From contig NZ_BMVL01000016.1 of the NCBI RefSeq assembly GCF_014650695.1, positions 1 to 64,000 of the forward strand: a DNA stretch of 64,000 nt, read 5' to 3'. The DNA comes from Streptomyces avidinii (GTDB taxonomy: Bacteria > Actinomycetota > Actinomycetes > Streptomycetales > Streptomycetaceae). Position numbers and translations under genes: made by a program. Shown here one piece after another: positions 7,706-16,835 of this stretch (the first letter of the stretch is position 1; every line of letters begins with the position of its first letter). Below the pieces are notes generated by a model, which saw nothing but the letters and a program-made list of their open reading frames with translations, was not told the DNA's origin and ran no database searches.

Positions 7706-9939
7706 TTGTCGGAGTCGTCCTTGTCAGCGTCGTCGCCGGCAGCCTCGCCGTCGATCACGGGGATCAGGGAGAGCTTGCCGCGCTGGTCGATCTCGGCGAT
7801 CTCCACCTGGACCTTGGTGCCGACCGCGAGCACGTCCTCGACGTTCTCCACGCGCTTGCCACCGGCGAGCTTGCGGATCTGCGAGATGTGCAGCAGGCCG
7901 TCCTTGCCGGGCATCAGGGAGACGAAGGCACCGAAGGTGGTGGTCTTGACGACCGTACCCAGGTAGCGCTCGCCGACCTCCGGCATGGTCGGGTTGGCGA
8001 TCGCGTTGATCGTGGCGCGGGCGGCCTCGGCGGCCGGGCCGTCGGAGGCACCGATGTAGATGGTGCCGTCGTCCTCGATCGTGATCTCGGCGCCGGTGTC
8101 CTCCTGGATCTGGTTGATCATCTTGCCCTTGGGCCCGATGACCTCACCGATCTTGTCCACCGGGATCTTGACGGTGATGATCCGCGGGGCGAACGGGGAC
8201 ATCGCGTCCGGCGTGTCGATCGCTTCCATCATCACGTCGAGGATGTGGAGGCGGGCGTCGCGGGCCTGCTTGAGGGCCGCGGCCAGGACGGAGGCCGGGA
8301 TGCCGTCCAGCTTGGTGTCGAGCTGGAGGGCGGTAACGAACTCCTTGGTGCCGGCGACCTTGAAGTCCATGTCGCCGAAGGCGTCCTCCGCACCGAGGAT
8401 GTCGGTGAGGGCGACGTAGTGCGTCTTGCCGTCGATCTCCTGGGAGATCAGGCCCATGGCGATACCGGCGACGGGGGCCTTGAGGGGCACACCGGCGTTC
8501 AGCAGCGACATGGTGGAGGCGCAGACCGAGCCCATGGACGTCGAACCGTTGGAGCCGAGGGCCTCGGACACCTGACGGATCGCGTAGGGGAACTCCTCGC
8601 GGGTCGGGAGGACCGGCACGATCGCGCGCTCGGCGAGCGCGCCGTGGCCGATCTCGCGGCGCTTCGGCGAACCGACGCGGCCGGTCTCACCGACGGAGTA
8701 CGGCGGGAAGTTGTAGTTGTGCATGTAGCGCTTGCGGGTCACCGGGGAGAGGGTGTCCAGCTGCTGCTCCATGCGGAGCATGTTGAGGGTGGTGACGCCC
8801 AGGATCTGGGTCTCGCCACGCTCGAACAGCGCCGAGCCGTGCACGCGCGGGATGGCCTCGACCTCGGCGGCGAGGGTACGGATGTCCGTGAGCCCGCGGC
8901 CGTCGATGCGGACCTTGTCCTTGATGACGCGCTCGCGCACCAGGGCCTTGGTCAGGCTGCGGTAGGCGGCGGAGATCTCCTTCTCGCGGCCCTCGAAGGC
9001 CGGGAGGAGCTTCTCGGCGGCGATCTCCTTGACGCGGTCCAGCTCGGCCTCGCGGTCCTGCTTGCCCGCGATGGTCAGCGCCTGGGAGAGGTCACCCTTG
9101 ACGGCGGCCGCGAGGGCCTCGTACACGTCGTCCTGGTAGTCCAGGAAGACCGGGAACTCGCCCTCGGGCTTCGCGGCCTTGGCGGCCAGGTCGGCCTGGG
9201 CCTTGCAGAGGACCTTGATGAAGGGCTTCGCGGCGTCGAGGCCGGAGGCCACGATCTCCTCGGTCGGCGCCTGGGCGCCGCCCTTGACCAGGGCGATGGT
9301 CTTCTCGGTGGCCTCGGCCTCGACCATCATGATCGCGACGTCGCCGTCCTCCAGGACGCGGCCCGCGACGACCATGTCGAAGACGGCGTCCTCGAGCTCG
9401 GTGTGCGTCGGGAAGGCCACCCACTGGCCGCGGATCAGCGCGACGCGGACGCCGCCGATCGGGCCGGAGAAGGGCAGGCCGGCCAGCTGGGTGGACGCGG
9501 AGGCGGCGTTGATCGCCACGACGTCGTACAGGTGGTCGGGGTTGAGCGCCATGATCGTCGCGACGACCTGGATCTCGTTGCGCAGGCCCTTCTTGAACGA
9601 CGGACGCAGCGGACGGTCGATCAGGCGGCAGGTGAGGATCGCGTCCTCGGAGGGCCGGCCCTCACGACGGAAGAAGGAGCCGGGGATCTTGCCGGCCGCG
9701 TACTGCCGCTCCTCGACGTCCACCGTCAGGGGGAAGAAGTCGAGCTGGTCCTTGGGCTTCTTCGACGCGGTGGTGGCGGACAGCACCATCGTGTCGTCGT
9801 CCAGGTAGGCAACGGCGGAGCCGGCGGCCTGGCGGGCCAGACGGCCCGTCTCGAAGCGGATGGTGCGGGTGCCGAAGGAACCGTTGTCAATGACGGCCTC
9901 GGCGTAGTGGGTCTCGTTCTCCACTAGCGTTTTCTCCAT
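7702..9939 (-). CDS. pnp: Polynucleotide phosphorylase (guanosine pentaphosphate synthetase)
   Basis: PNPase degrades RNA 3'-5' by phosphorolysis and can also add tails. In Streptomyces it was first studied as guanosine pentaphosphate synthetase I. Two RNase PH domains (about 10-230 and 330-550), a KH domain with GPKGKMINQI near 605 and a C-terminal S1 domain near 640-710 are visible, with an acidic tail. The ATG at 9939 has GGAG nine bases upstream; a GTG at 9921 with an equally good site matches the start usually given in streptomycetes (739 aa). It is 290 bp downstream of rpsO, with hairpins between, and is probably expressed both from the rpsO promoter and from its own. Confidence 0.97.
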   Translation of the reverse strand: MEKTLVENETHYAEAVIDNGSFGTRTIRFETGRLARQAAGSAVAYLDDDTMVLSATTASKKPKDQLDFFPLTVDVEERQYAAGKIPGSFFRREGRPSEDAILTCRLIDRPLRPSFKKGLRNEIQVVATIMALNPDHLYDVVAINAASASTQLAGLPFSGPIGGVRVALIRGQWVAFPTHTELEDAVFDMVVAGRVLEDGDVAIMMVEAEATEKTIALVKGGAQAPTEEIVASGLDAAKPFIKVLCKAQADLAAKAAKPEGEFPVFLDYQDDVYEALAAAVKGDLSQALTIAGKQDREAELDRVKEIAAEKLLPAFEGREKEISAAYRSLTKALVRERVIKDKVRIDGRGLTDIRTLAAEVEAIPRVHGSALFERGETQILGVTTLNMLRMEQQLDTLSPVTRKRYMHNYNFPPYSVGETGRVGSPKRREIGHGALAERAIVPVLPTREEFPYAIRQVSEALGSNGSTSMGSVCASTMSLLNAGVPLKAPVAGIAMGLISQEIDGKTHYVALTDILGAEDAFGDMDFKVAGTKEFVTALQLDTKLDGIPASVLAAALKQARDARLHILDVMMEAIDTPDAMSPFAPRIITVKIPVDKIGEVIGPKGKMINQIQEDTGAEITIEDDGTIYIGASDGPAAEAARATINAIANPTMPEVGERYLGTVVKTTTFGAFVSLMPGKDGLLHISQIRKLAGGKRVENVEDVLAVGTKVQVEIAEIDQRGKLSLIPVIDGEAAGDDADKDDSDK

Positions 9940-10108
9940 TTTCGTCGTCTCCGTCCGCCGCCCGTGTGGCGGTGGACGGTTGCGGAGAAGCGCTCCTGGC
10001 GTGCGGGCCGGTCTTCGATCGAAGCATCCGGTTCGTTGCCCCCCTGGGGCATTCCGGGTGCCACTACCGAGGACCGGCGGCGTGGGAGGGCGCTCCTCCT
10101 CTTCAGTT

Positions 10109-10133
10109 GTGCGCGTCTTCCTCAGACGCGCAC
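10109..10133 (-). promoter_or_regulatory. rpsO-pnp intergenic hairpin (likely RNase III target)
   Basis: GTGCGCGTCT (10109-10118) and AGACGCGCAC (10124-10133) form a perfect 10-bp stem. In Streptomyces the rpsO-pnp intergenic hairpin is known to be cut by the RNase III homologue, which affects pnp expression. This is the natural candidate for that site here. Confidence 0.6.
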
Positions 10134-10184
10134 GTGCGTCCGTTCCAGACTACAAAGGGTCCGGTCCCGTGCGCACGTACAGCA

Positions 10185-10220
10185 AAGGGAGCGGCCCCCT
10201 GATGTGGGAACCGCTCCCTT
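10185..10220 (-). terminator. Hairpin immediately after rpsO
   Basis: AAGGGAGCGG (10185-10194) and CCGCTCCCTT (10211-10220) form a 10-bp stem starting ten bases past the rpsO stop. It probably acts as a partial terminator or 3' end of the rpsO message, upstream of pnp. Confidence 0.6.
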
Positions 10221-10229
10221 CACGGCGTG

Positions 10230-10517
10230 TTACTTGGCGCCGGCCGCACCGCGGCGGATGCCGAGGCGCTCGACCAGCGTACGGAAGCGCTGGATGTCCT
10301 TCTTGGCCAGGTACTGCAGCAGGCGGCGACGCTGGCCGACCAGGATCAGCAGACCACGACGGGAGTGGTGGTCGTGCTTGTGCGTCTTGAGGTGCTCGGT
10401 CAGGTCCGAGATGCGGCGGGAGAGCATCGCAACCTGGACCTCGGGGGAGCCGGTGTCGCCCTCCTTGGCACCGAACTCGGTGATGATCTGCTTCTTCGTA
10501 GCGGCGTCGAGCGGCAC
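10230..10517 (-). CDS. rpsO: 30S ribosomal protein S15
   Basis: S15 binds the central domain of 16S rRNA early in 30S assembly. The 95-residue protein has the family signature (GDTGSPEVQVA ... LTEHLKTHKHDHHSRRGLL) and ends in a short basic tail. The GTG start at 10517 follows GAGGAG by five bases. It is the first gene of the rpsO-pnp unit. S15 often represses its own mRNA, and a hairpin lies in its leader. Confidence 0.97.
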   Translation of the reverse strand: MPLDAATKKQIITEFGAKEGDTGSPEVQVAMLSRRISDLTEHLKTHKHDHHSRRGLLILVGQRRRLLQYLAKKDIQRFRTLVERLGIRRGAAGAK

Positions 10518-10555
10518 GCGTACTCCTCGTTTTAGGTCTTCGTTGCCACCGAGTG

Positions 10556-10577
10556 CCCCAGGTCTGAGTCTCTGGGG
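10556..10577 (-). promoter_or_regulatory. Hairpin in the rpsO leader
   Basis: CCCCAG (10556-10561) and CTGGGG (10572-10577) form a short stem about 40 nt upstream of the rpsO start. S15 autoregulatory leader RNAs are known in several bacterial groups, including Actinobacteria; whether this stem is one is an inference. Confidence 0.35.
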
Positions 10578-10700
10578 AGCTTCCGTTACTCGGGAGGCGG
10601 GGTCCGCTGAGCGCAGTCCACAGACCCTTGGGACAGGATCCGGGGGACGCGTACACAAACGGCCGTCACACAGCGTACCAGGCTGCCGGGACGCGACGTC

Positions 10701-12206
10701 TCAGCTGGTGAGAGCGCGGGCCCGGGAGTAGACGTCCAGCACGGCCAGGGTAAGGGGCACCAGGCTGAGCAGGACCGCCGCCTCGGTGAGGTCGAGCAGC
10801 CTTCCCCAGAAGGGTGACAGGCCCTTGCGGGGGATGACAAGCGCAATTCCCGCGAGGAGGGCCGCGCCGGCGGCGACGGCGGCGGTCAGCCAGATCGTAC
10901 GGAGGTCCAGGCCGCTGCGGTCGTGCTCCAGTACGAGGGCTTCGAGCAGGTCGGTCGGCGGGTGCAGGGCCATGCCCAGGATCAGCAGCGCGGTGGCGGC
11001 GAGGCCTGCGGCCAGGGCGCAGACCACCTGGGAGGTGTAGCGGAAGAGGCGGGCGCGCAGCAGCATGGCGAGGCCGGTGGCCAGGGCCAGCAGGCGGCCC
11101 CAGGTGTTGTCGGAGAAGCCGAGGACGGCGGCGGCTCCGACGGCGACGGCGGCGCATCCGCCGACCAGGCCGAGGAGCATCTCGTGGCCGCGGCGGGCCT
11201 GGGCGGCGATGGCCTCGGCGTCGAGCGGGGTGCCCGGCTCGTTCTGGTCCGCGCCGGGCTGGTCACTGTACGGCTCGGTCTCGTAGCGGTCCGGGGTTTC
11301 GTAATCCTCGGTGGCGCTCTGCGGGGCCGCGTAGCCGATGGGCAGGCGGGCGAAGCGGGCGGAGAGGCCGGGGAGGAAGGCGACGAGGCCGATGGCCACG
11401 GGGGCGCAGCCGGCGGCGGTGTCGGTGGCGGAGGCCTCGGTGGCGATGGCCGCGAAGGTGGCGATGGTTCCGGTGGCCGCGACGAAGGTGGCCGCGACGA
11501 AGGGGGCGTCTCCGCTCGGGGTGAGCGCGACCAGGGCCACGGAGGCGATCAGGGCGCAGACGCAGCCGAGCAGGAACTGGAGGCGTCCGGGGCCCTGGCC
11601 GACGGCCGGGGCGATGATCCCGGAGCCGGCGATCATCAGGTGCGGGAGGGCGCTGAGGCCGAGCGCGACGGCGGAGAGGCGGTCGCGGTAGACCCGGGCG
11701 CGCACCCCTGCGACGGCGGTGAGCAGGACGCCGACGGCGCCCGCGATGATCCCGGGCAGGCCGTGCATGTCGTGGCTGAGCGGGTCGGCGTACCAAAGGA
11801 CGAAGCCCAGCATGACGAGGAGCAGGGCGGCGCCGGCCAGGCCCGCGCCGCGCAGCATGTCGTCGCTCCAGCGGTGCCGGTCGCGGACCACGGCGGAGGC
11901 GACGGCGTCGGACACGTCGTCGAACACAGCGGGCGGCAGGGACTCGGCGAAGGGGCGAAGGCTCAGCACCTCGCCGTCGAGGACCTGCTGGGCGGCGAGC
12001 GTGCGGGCGCCGTCGAGGACGGTGCCGGAACGCCGTACGAGGTGGAAGCCGGTGGGGGCGCCCACGGGCTGGGTCTGGCCGGTGAGGCGCAGCAGCTCGG
12101 GGTAGACGTCGGCGACGGCGATGTCCTCGGGGAGGGCGACGTCGATGCGACTGTCGGGGGCCACGACGGTGACCCTGCAGAAACCCGTCGTTGCGGCCGT
12201 ACTCAC
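10701..12206 (-). CDS. eccD: Type VII secretion integral membrane protein EccD
   Basis: EccD forms the large transmembrane vestibule of the ESX/type VII secretion channel in the cytoplasmic membrane. Residues about 10-90 look like the ubiquitin-fold YukD domain (CRVTVVAPDSRIDVALPEDIAVADVYPELL), followed by many hydrophobic helices from about 120 to the end; a charged Glu/Pro-rich loop (about 310-345) splits them. The GTG at 12206 gives 501 aa and follows a G-rich site. It is divergent from eccC, with which it shares a 196-bp promoter region, and its 3' end faces the rpsO leader. Confidence 0.9.
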   Translation of the reverse strand: MSTAATTGFCRVTVVAPDSRIDVALPEDIAVADVYPELLRLTGQTQPVGAPTGFHLVRRSGTVLDGARTLAAQQVLDGEVLSLRPFAESLPPAVFDDVSDAVASAVVRDRHRWSDDMLRGAGLAGAALLLVMLGFVLWYADPLSHDMHGLPGIIAGAVGVLLTAVAGVRARVYRDRLSAVALGLSALPHLMIAGSGIIAPAVGQGPGRLQFLLGCVCALIASVALVALTPSGDAPFVAATFVAATGTIATFAAIATEASATDTAAGCAPVAIGLVAFLPGLSARFARLPIGYAAPQSATEDYETPDRYETEPYSDQPGADQNEPGTPLDAEAIAAQARRGHEMLLGLVGGCAAVAVGAAAVLGFSDNTWGRLLALATGLAMLLRARLFRYTSQVVCALAAGLAATALLILGMALHPPTDLLEALVLEHDRSGLDLRTIWLTAAVAAGAALLAGIALVIPRKGLSPFWGRLLDLTEAAVLLSLVPLTLAVLDVYSRARALTS

Positions 12207-12402
12207 CTGTGTGACCCCCCTGGTTGGTGCCCGCACCGGCGGACGATTCGCGGATGCGCATACTGCGCGCGCCACCCTACCGGGCTTATGACCGACTGTC
12301 GGCAAGTAGGATCACCGTCGCGTGGGGGAGACCCCCTTCGCGCCCGGGACTTGGGGGCGCCGGTTGCGACGTCCCGTCCGTTTTCGAGGGATTGATGCTC
12401 CG
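12207..12402. promoter_or_regulatory. Divergent eccD/eccC promoter region
   Basis: This gap must hold the promoters for both genes. On the plus strand TAGGAT at 12307-12312 is a good -10 candidate, with no clear -35. The block GACCGACTGT at 12290-12299 recurs almost unchanged (GACCGACGGT) in the divergent eccB/eccE region at 20749-20758. Confidence 0.4.
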
Positions 12403-15400
12403 GTGAGCCAGATCGTCGTCAAACGCCCGCCGCGGGCCCTGCCGCCCGAGGTTCCGGCGGAGGAGCTGCGGCTGGAAGCTCCGCCCGAACTCCCGCGCGG
12501 GCAGCAGGAGGGCATGCTGATGCAGCTCCTGCCGATGCTCGGCATGGGCTCCTCCGTCGTCTTCTTCTTCATGCCGGGCGCGGCTCCGTTCATGCGCATC
12601 ATGGGTGTGCTGATGCTGGTGTCGACGGTGGCCATGGTCGTCGCGCAGCTGGTGCGGTACCGGCGCGGTACGCAGGGGCAAATGGCCGATGTGCGCCGGG
12701 ACTACCTCAAATATCTTGCGCAGACGCGTCGTCAGGTACGCCGGACCGCGCGGGCGCAGCGCGACGCGCAGCTGTATCTGCACCCGGCCCCCGAACAGTT
12801 GTGGTCGGTGGTGGCGGAGGGCTCGCGGCTGTGGGAGCGGCGGGTCGGCGACCAGGACTTCGGGCAGGCCCGGCTCGGGCTGGGTGCGCAGCGCCTGGCG
12901 ACCCCGCTGGTGGCGCCGGAGACCGCGCCGGTGGACGAGCTGGAGCCGCTGACCGCGGGGGCGATGCAGCGCTTCCTGAAGGTGCACTCCTCGCTGGACG
13001 GGCTGCCGATGGCGCTGTCGATCCGCGCCTTCTACCACGTGACGGTGTCCGGGGAGCCGGAGTCGGCGCGCAGTACCGCCCGGGCGATGGTGGCTCAGCT
13101 GGCGACGCTGCATTCCCCCGAGGACCTGATGGTGGCCGTGGTGGCCGCGCCCGGTGCAGTGCCCGCGTGGGACTGGACGAAGTGGCTGCCGCACACGCAG
13201 GTACCGGGTCAGGTCGACGGGGCCGGTACGAAGCGGCTGTTCGGGGACGACCTCGCCGAGCTGGAGGGGCTGCTGGCGCCCCGGCTGGAGGGCCGGCCGC
13301 GGTTCAGCCGGGACGTCTCGCCGGTACTGGACCAGCCGCACCTGGTGGTCGTGCTCGACGGCGGGATGGTGCCGCCGGACTCGGTGTTCGCGGCGGCCGA
13401 GGGGTTGCAGGGCGTCACCATCGTCGAGGTGGTCGCGGGTGAGCTGGACGAGCCGCGCGGCGGGCTCTCCGTGGTGGTGCGGCCGGGCCGGCTGCGGCTG
13501 GAGTCCGGCGCCGGGGTCGCGTACGAGGGTGTGCCGGACACCCTGTCGCTGCCCGCGGCGGAAGCCCTCGCCCGGCAGCTGGCGCCGATGCGCACGGGCG
13601 GCGGGGACGACGACGAGCCGCTGCTCGCCAACCTGGACTTCACCGACCTGCTGAACCTGGGCGACGCGGCCGCGGTCGATGTCGCGCGGACCTGGCGGCC
13701 GCGGTCGGCCGGTGAGCGGCTGCGCGTGCCGATCGGTGTCGGCGAGGACGGCGCCCCGGTCATGCTGGACCTGAAGGAGGCCGCGCAGGAGGGCATGGGC
13801 CCGCACGGTCTGTGCGTGGGTGCGACCGGTTCCGGCAAGTCGGAGCTGCTGCGCACGCTGGTGCTGGGTCTGGCGGTCACGCACACCTCGGAGACCCTGA
13901 ACTTCGTGCTCGCCGACTTCAAGGGCGGTGCGACCTTCACGGGCATGGGGCAGATGCCGCACGTGGCGGCGGTCATCACCAACCTGGCGGACGACCTCAC
14001 GCTCGTGGACCGCATGGGCGACTCGATCCGCGGTGAGCTGCAGCGGCGTCAGGAGCTGCTGCGTTCGGCGGGCAACTACGCGAACATCCACGACTACGAG
14101 AAGGCCCGCGCGGCCGGTGCCCCGCTGGAGCCGCTGGCCTCGCTGGTGCTGGTCATCGACGAGTTCAGCGAGCTGCTGACGGCGAAGCCGGACTTCATCG
14201 ACATGTTCATCCAGATCGGCCGCATCGGCCGTTCGCTGGGTGTGCACCTGCTGCTGGCCTCGCAGCGCCTGGAGGAGGGCAAGCTGCGCGGGCTGGACAC
14301 GTACCTGTCGTACCGGATCGGTCTGCGGACCTTCTCGGCCGCGGAGTCGCGGACCGCGATCGGCGTGCCGGACGCCTACCACCTGCCGTCGGTGCCCGGT
14401 TCCGGGTACCTGAAGTTCGGTACGGACGAGATGACCCGCTTCAAGGCGGCGTACGTCTCGGGCACCTACCGCTCGGGCGGGCCGGACCTGTCGGTGGGGC
14501 AGTTCCCGGTGGAGCGGCGCCCGGCGCTGTTCACGGCGGCCCCGGTGCCGGTGGTGTACGCGGCCCCGGACCCGGCGTACCTGACGGCGCAGTCGGCGCG
14601 CGGGGACGACGCGCTCGCGGACACCGTGCTGGACGTGATCGTGAGCCGGCTGGAGGGCCAGGGGGTGCCGGCGCACCAGGTGTGGCTGCCGCCGCTCGAC
14701 CAGGCTCCGCCGCTGGACCAGTTGCTGCCGACGCTGGCGCCGAGCGCGGAGCGCGGCCTGCACGCGGAGGGGTACACACGGCCCGGTGGGCTCGTCGTAC
14801 CGCTCGGCCTCATCGACAAGCCGTTCGAGCAGCGGCGCGAGGTGCTGTACCGGGACTTCTCGGGTGCGGCGGGCCACATGATGGTGGTCGGCGGTCCGCA
14901 GTCGGGCAAGTCGACGCTGATGCGGACGCTGATCTCGGCGTTCGCGCTCACGCACACCCCGCGCGAGGTGCAGTTCTACGGGCTGGACTTCGGCGGTGGC
15001 AGCCTGTCGGCGGTCGCCGAGCTGCCGCACGTGGGCGGGATCGCCTCGCGCCTGGACCCGGAGCGGGTACGGCGTACGGTCGCGGAGGTCGGGGGCATCC
15101 TCAACCGCCGCGAGGAGTTCTTCCGCTCGAACAACATCGACTCGATCGGCACGTACCGGCGCCGGCGGGCGGCGGGCGACCTGCCGCACGAGCCGTTCGG
15201 CGACGTGTTCCTGATCGTCGACGGCTGGGGCAACTTCCGCGGCGAGTACGAGGGCCTGGACGAGGTCGTCACGGACATCGCCGCCCGCGGTCTGGGCTAC
15301 GGCATCCACGTGGTGATCACGGCCGCGCGGTACATGGAGGTCCGTGCCGCACTCAAGGACCAGATGCTGGGCCGGCTGGAGCTGCGGCTCGGTGACACCA

Positions 15401-16359
15401 TGGACTCCGAGTTCGACCGGAAGGTCGCGGCGAACGTCCCCCAGGGGATGCCGGGGCGCGGTCAGGTGCCCGAGAAGCTGCACTTCCTGGGGGCGCTCCC
15501 CCGGGTCGACGGCTCCCACGACGCCGGGAACCTCTCGGAGGCGACGGCCGCGTTCGTGGACGCCGTGAAGCAGAACTGGACCGGGCAGTCGGCTCCGGGC
15601 GTACGTCTGCTGCCGCGGCTGCTCCATTCCGATCAGCTGCCCAAGGGCGGGGAATTCCCCGAGCGCGGGATCGCGATCGGCATCGACGAGACGGCTCTGG
15701 AGCCGGTGTTCATCGACTTCGACACCGACCCGTTCCTCCTCGTCTTCGGTGAGAGCGAGTCGGGCAAGACGAACCTGCTGCGGCTCATCGCCAAGCAGAT
15801 CTCGGAGCGGTACACCCCGGACCAGGCACGGCTGGTCGTGGGCGACTACCGGCGGTCCCTGCTCGGGGCGCTGCCGGAGGAGCACCTGCTGGAGTACGCG
15901 CCGATGGCGAACTCCCTGCAGATGCACATGGAGGCGCTGGGCGGGGTCTTCTCGCGGCGGCAGCCGCCCCCCGACGTCACTCCGCAGCAGCTGCGGGACC
16001 GCAGCTGGTGGACGGGCCCGGACGTGTTCATCATCATCGACGACTTCGATCTGGTGGCGACGAGCCAGGGCAATCCGCTGGCGCCGCTGGTGGAGTTCCT
16101 GCCGTTCGCCCGGGACACGGGTGTCCGCTTCATCATCGCGCGCAGCTCGGCGGGCGCCTCCCGCTCGATGTACGAGTCGTTCATGCAGCGGATCAAGGAG
16201 CTGGGCGCGCAGGGCATCGTCCTGTCCGGCGATCCGGCCGAGGGCGACCTGGTCGGTACGGTGCGGCCGCGGCCGATGCCGCCGGGCCGGGCCTACTTCG
16301 CCTCGCGCAGGCGGGGGACGTCGCTGGTCCAGCTCGGCCGGATGCCGGGCGCCGTGTGA
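12403..16359 (+). CDS. eccC: Type VII secretion ATPase EccC (FtsK/SpoIIIE type)
   Basis: EccC is the motor that recognises WXG100 substrates and drives their export. Two transmembrane helices lie at about 38-80, followed by a DUF-type linker and three FtsK/SpoIIIE domains. Walker A motifs are GATGSGKS (near 473), GGPQSGKST (near 830) and GESESGKT (near 1116). The matching Walker B strands are LVIDEF, LIVDGWG and IIIDDFD, so only the first site keeps the usual aspartate-glutamate pair; domains two and three are probably weak or regulatory ATPases, as in other EccC proteins. The GTG at 12403 gives 1318 aa in one chain, the streptomycete form, rather than the split EccCa/EccCb of mycobacterial ESX-1. 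Confidence 0.95.
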   Translation: MSQIVVKRPPRALPPEVPAEELRLEAPPELPRGQQEGMLMQLLPMLGMGSSVVFFFMPGAAPFMRIMGVLMLVSTVAMVVAQLVRYRRGTQGQMADVRRDYLKYLAQTRRQVRRTARAQRDAQLYLHPAPEQLWSVVAEGSRLWERRVGDQDFGQARLGLGAQRLATPLVAPETAPVDELEPLTAGAMQRFLKVHSSLDGLPMALSIRAFYHVTVSGEPESARSTARAMVAQLATLHSPEDLMVAVVAAPGAVPAWDWTKWLPHTQVPGQVDGAGTKRLFGDDLAELEGLLAPRLEGRPRFSRDVSPVLDQPHLVVVLDGGMVPPDSVFAAAEGLQGVTIVEVVAGELDEPRGGLSVVVRPGRLRLESGAGVAYEGVPDTLSLPAAEALARQLAPMRTGGGDDDEPLLANLDFTDLLNLGDAAAVDVARTWRPRSAGERLRVPIGVGEDGAPVMLDLKEAAQEGMGPHGLCVGATGSGKSELLRTLVLGLAVTHTSETLNFVLADFKGGATFTGMGQMPHVAAVITNLADDLTLVDRMGDSIRGELQRRQELLRSAGNYANIHDYEKARAAGAPLEPLASLVLVIDEFSELLTAKPDFIDMFIQIGRIGRSLGVHLLLASQRLEEGKLRGLDTYLSYRIGLRTFSAAESRTAIGVPDAYHLPSVPGSGYLKFGTDEMTRFKAAYVSGTYRSGGPDLSVGQFPVERRPALFTAAPVPVVYAAPDPAYLTAQSARGDDALADTVLDVIVSRLEGQGVPAHQVWLPPLDQAPPLDQLLPTLAPSAERGLHAEGYTRPGGLVVPLGLIDKPFEQRREVLYRDFSGAAGHMMVVGGPQSGKSTLMRTLISAFALTHTPREVQFYGLDFGGGSLSAVAELPHVGGIASRLDPERVRRTVAEVGGILNRREEFFRSNNIDSIGTYRRRRAAGDLPHEPFGDVFLIVDGWGNFRGEYEGLDEVVTDIAARGLGYGIHVVITAARYMEVRAALKDQMLGRLELRLGDTMDSEFDRKVAANVPQGMPGRGQVPEKLHFLGALPRVDGSHDAGNLSEATAAFVDAVKQNWTGQSAPGVRLLPRLLHSDQLPKGGEFPERGIAIGIDETALEPVFIDFDTDPFLLVFGESESGKTNLLRLIAKQISERYTPDQARLVVGDYRRSLLGALPEEHLLEYAPMANSLQMHMEALGGVFSRRQPPPDVTPQQLRDRSWWTGPDVFIIIDDFDLVATSQGNPLAPLVEFLPFARDTGVRFIIARSSAGASRSMYESFMQRIKELGAQGIVLSGDPAEGDLVGTVRPRPMPPGRAYFASRRRGTSLVQLGRMPGAV

Positions 16360-16366
16360 GTCCCCG

Positions 16367-16398
16367 CCCGGTGGCCGGCCGCCGAGCCGGCCACCGGG
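16367..16398 (+). terminator. Terminator after eccC
   Basis: CCCGGTGGCCGGC (16367-16379) and GCCGGCCACCGGG (16386-16398) form a 13-bp perfect stem with a 6-nt loop eight bases after the eccC stop codon. Confidence 0.8.
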
Positions 16399-16507
16399 CC
16401 CGGTCCACCGGGCCTGAGCTCGGGCATCGGGCGGAAAACCGTCCCGGCCGGCGGCGCAGCCCCGATAATCGGCGGGGAAGACCGCACCACCGAGGGAAAG
16501 GCCGCTC

Positions 16508-16753
16508 ATGGGCACCCAGCAGGAGAAGGACGAGCTGTACGCGCTCGACATCAGCGGTGTGGAGTGGGAAGGGCCGCCGGGGACCAGCCCGGACGAGGAG
16601 CGGGTCGAGATCGCCCGGCTCCCGGAGGGGGCGGTCGCCATGCGGTCGTCGCTGGACCGGGAGACGGTGCTGCGCTACACCGCGGCCGAGTGGGAGGCCT
16701 TCGTGCTCGGTGCCAGGGACGGCGAGTTCGACCTGGACCGCCACCAGCCCTGA
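16508..16753 (+). CDS. DUF397-domain protein
   Basis: The 81-residue product fits DUF397, a very common small streptomycete family: VEIARLPEGAVAMRSSLD followed by LRYTAAEWEAFVLGARDGEFD. Many DUF397 genes pair with an XRE/helix-turn-helix partner, but none is present here. The ATG at 16508 follows GAGGGAAAGG. It is separated from eccC by a terminator, so it is probably transcribed on its own, and its location inside the ESX locus is conserved in my recollection of other streptomycetes. Function in secretion is unproven. Confidence 0.8.
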   Translation: MGTQQEKDELYALDISGVEWEGPPGTSPDEERVEIARLPEGAVAMRSSLDRETVLRYTAAEWEAFVLGARDGEFDLDRHQP

Positions 16754-16770
16754 GCGGGCGGCAGGATACG

Positions 16771-16807
16771 CCGAAGGGGCGCGCCCGGTACGGGCGCGCC
16801 CCTTCGG
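16771..16807. terminator. Bidirectional terminator between the DUF397 gene and esxB
   Basis: A perfect 17-bp inverted repeat (arms 16771-16787 and 16791-16807, loop GTA) lies between the convergent ends of the DUF397 gene and esxB. Confidence 0.85.
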
Positions 16808-16835
16808 CTTCGCGGGACCGGGGTCCCTGCCCGGC

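Noticed and set aside
12286..16641. 1451-codon open frame antisense to eccC
   Set aside because: In very GC-rich DNA the antisense and other frames of real genes stay open for long stretches. The plus strand here encodes a complete EccC, so the frame is a shadow.
16508..16753. Toxin-antitoxin pair
   Set aside because: DUF397 genes can accompany helix-turn-helix partners, but no adjacent partner gene exists.
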